From: Brevibacterium sanguinis | Lineage (GTDB): Bacteria; Actinomycetota; Actinomycetes; Actinomycetales; Brevibacteriaceae | DNA: 64,000 nucleotides | Assembly: GCF_003315415.1 (NCBI RefSeq) | Contig: NZ_QNSB01000001.1 | Span: 496,001 to 560,000, forward strand | Direction of reading: 5' to 3' | Shown: positions 63,955 through 64,000 of the stretch, piece after piece | How the letters are laid out: each line of letters begins with the position of its first letter | Position numbering within the stretch: the stretch's first letter is position 1 | The notes under the pieces: generated by a model | The model's database searches: none | The model's input: the letters and a program-made list of their open reading frames with translations, nothing else | What the model was told of the DNA's origin: nothing | Program-made: the position numbers and the translations under genes

Positions 63955-64000
63955 TTGACGATTCTCTACACCATCGGGCTGGGACTCATCAACGCGGTGA
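63955..64000 (+). CDS. Start of a membrane protein gene, truncated by the window edge
   Basis: TTG 63955 follows GAGGGGG by seven bases and begins MTILYTIGLGLINAV, a hydrophobic first segment. Only 15 codons are visible, so the family cannot be named. Confidence 0.45.
   Translation, partial: MTILYTIGLGLINAV

Overview
The window is high-GC DNA with the gene order, GTG/ATGA overlaps, LexA boxes and leaderless promoters of an actinobacterium. The blocks lexA / LysM protein / hisC-hisB-hisH-priA / sseB / DUF1844 / infC-rpmI-rplT / tsnR / pheS-pheT resemble Micrococcales. Brevibacterium or a close relative is my best guess, but the sequence alone does not prove it.

Region 1 (1-32 kb) is mostly core housekeeping. 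It holds the end of dapF, an RsmC-like methyltransferase, hflX, a DinG-type helicase, and lexA divergent from an SOS-type LysM division inhibitor. Next come four histidine genes (hisC, hisB, hisH, priA) with an unknown membrane gene embedded among them, and sseB. Translation genes follow (infC with an ATC start behind an attenuator-like leader, rpmI, rplT, tsnR, pheST), then an SDR and the folate genes pabAB and pabC. Two apparent insertions break this order. At 10.7-16.1 kb lie an M20 amidohydrolase with an AbgT transporter and an ECF41 sigma factor with its oxidoreductase. At 20.0-25.2 kb lie a zinc-ribbon orphan, an AbiEi-like protein, an acetolactate synthase-like enzyme, a membrane protein and a VOC protein.

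Region 2 (33-55 kb) is an accessory catabolic island. It holds an ALDH/aminotransferase pair, a second M20 amidohydrolase, a phenol-hydroxylase-type flavin monooxygenase facing an IclR regulator, and a LysR regulator facing an aminotransferase-permease-amidohydrolase-MFS-amidohydrolase operon. An AraC regulator faces an amidohydrolase-YdhR-nitroreductase-like operon. Three paralogous YtcJ-type amidohydrolases occur here; one carries a single in-frame TGA. Two small ORFs with near-consensus ribosome binding sites precede catabolic genes.

Region 3 (55.5-63.6 kb) is the most unusual part: a single co-oriented run hisD-hisC2-hisN-NCS1 permease-FGGY kinase-2-hydroxyacid dehydrogenase-gntR, with a promoter overlapped by a GntR-type operator candidate. 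It places the last three steps of histidine synthesis together with uptake and sugar-kinase functions, 57 kb from a his cluster that has no hisD. My working idea is an inducible imidazole-alcohol (histidinol-type) salvage or catabolic operon, or a relocated biosynthetic hisD-hisC that recruited a catabolic module. A new membrane-type gene begins at the right edge. I saw no rRNA, complete tRNA, CRISPR array, transposase or prophage gene.
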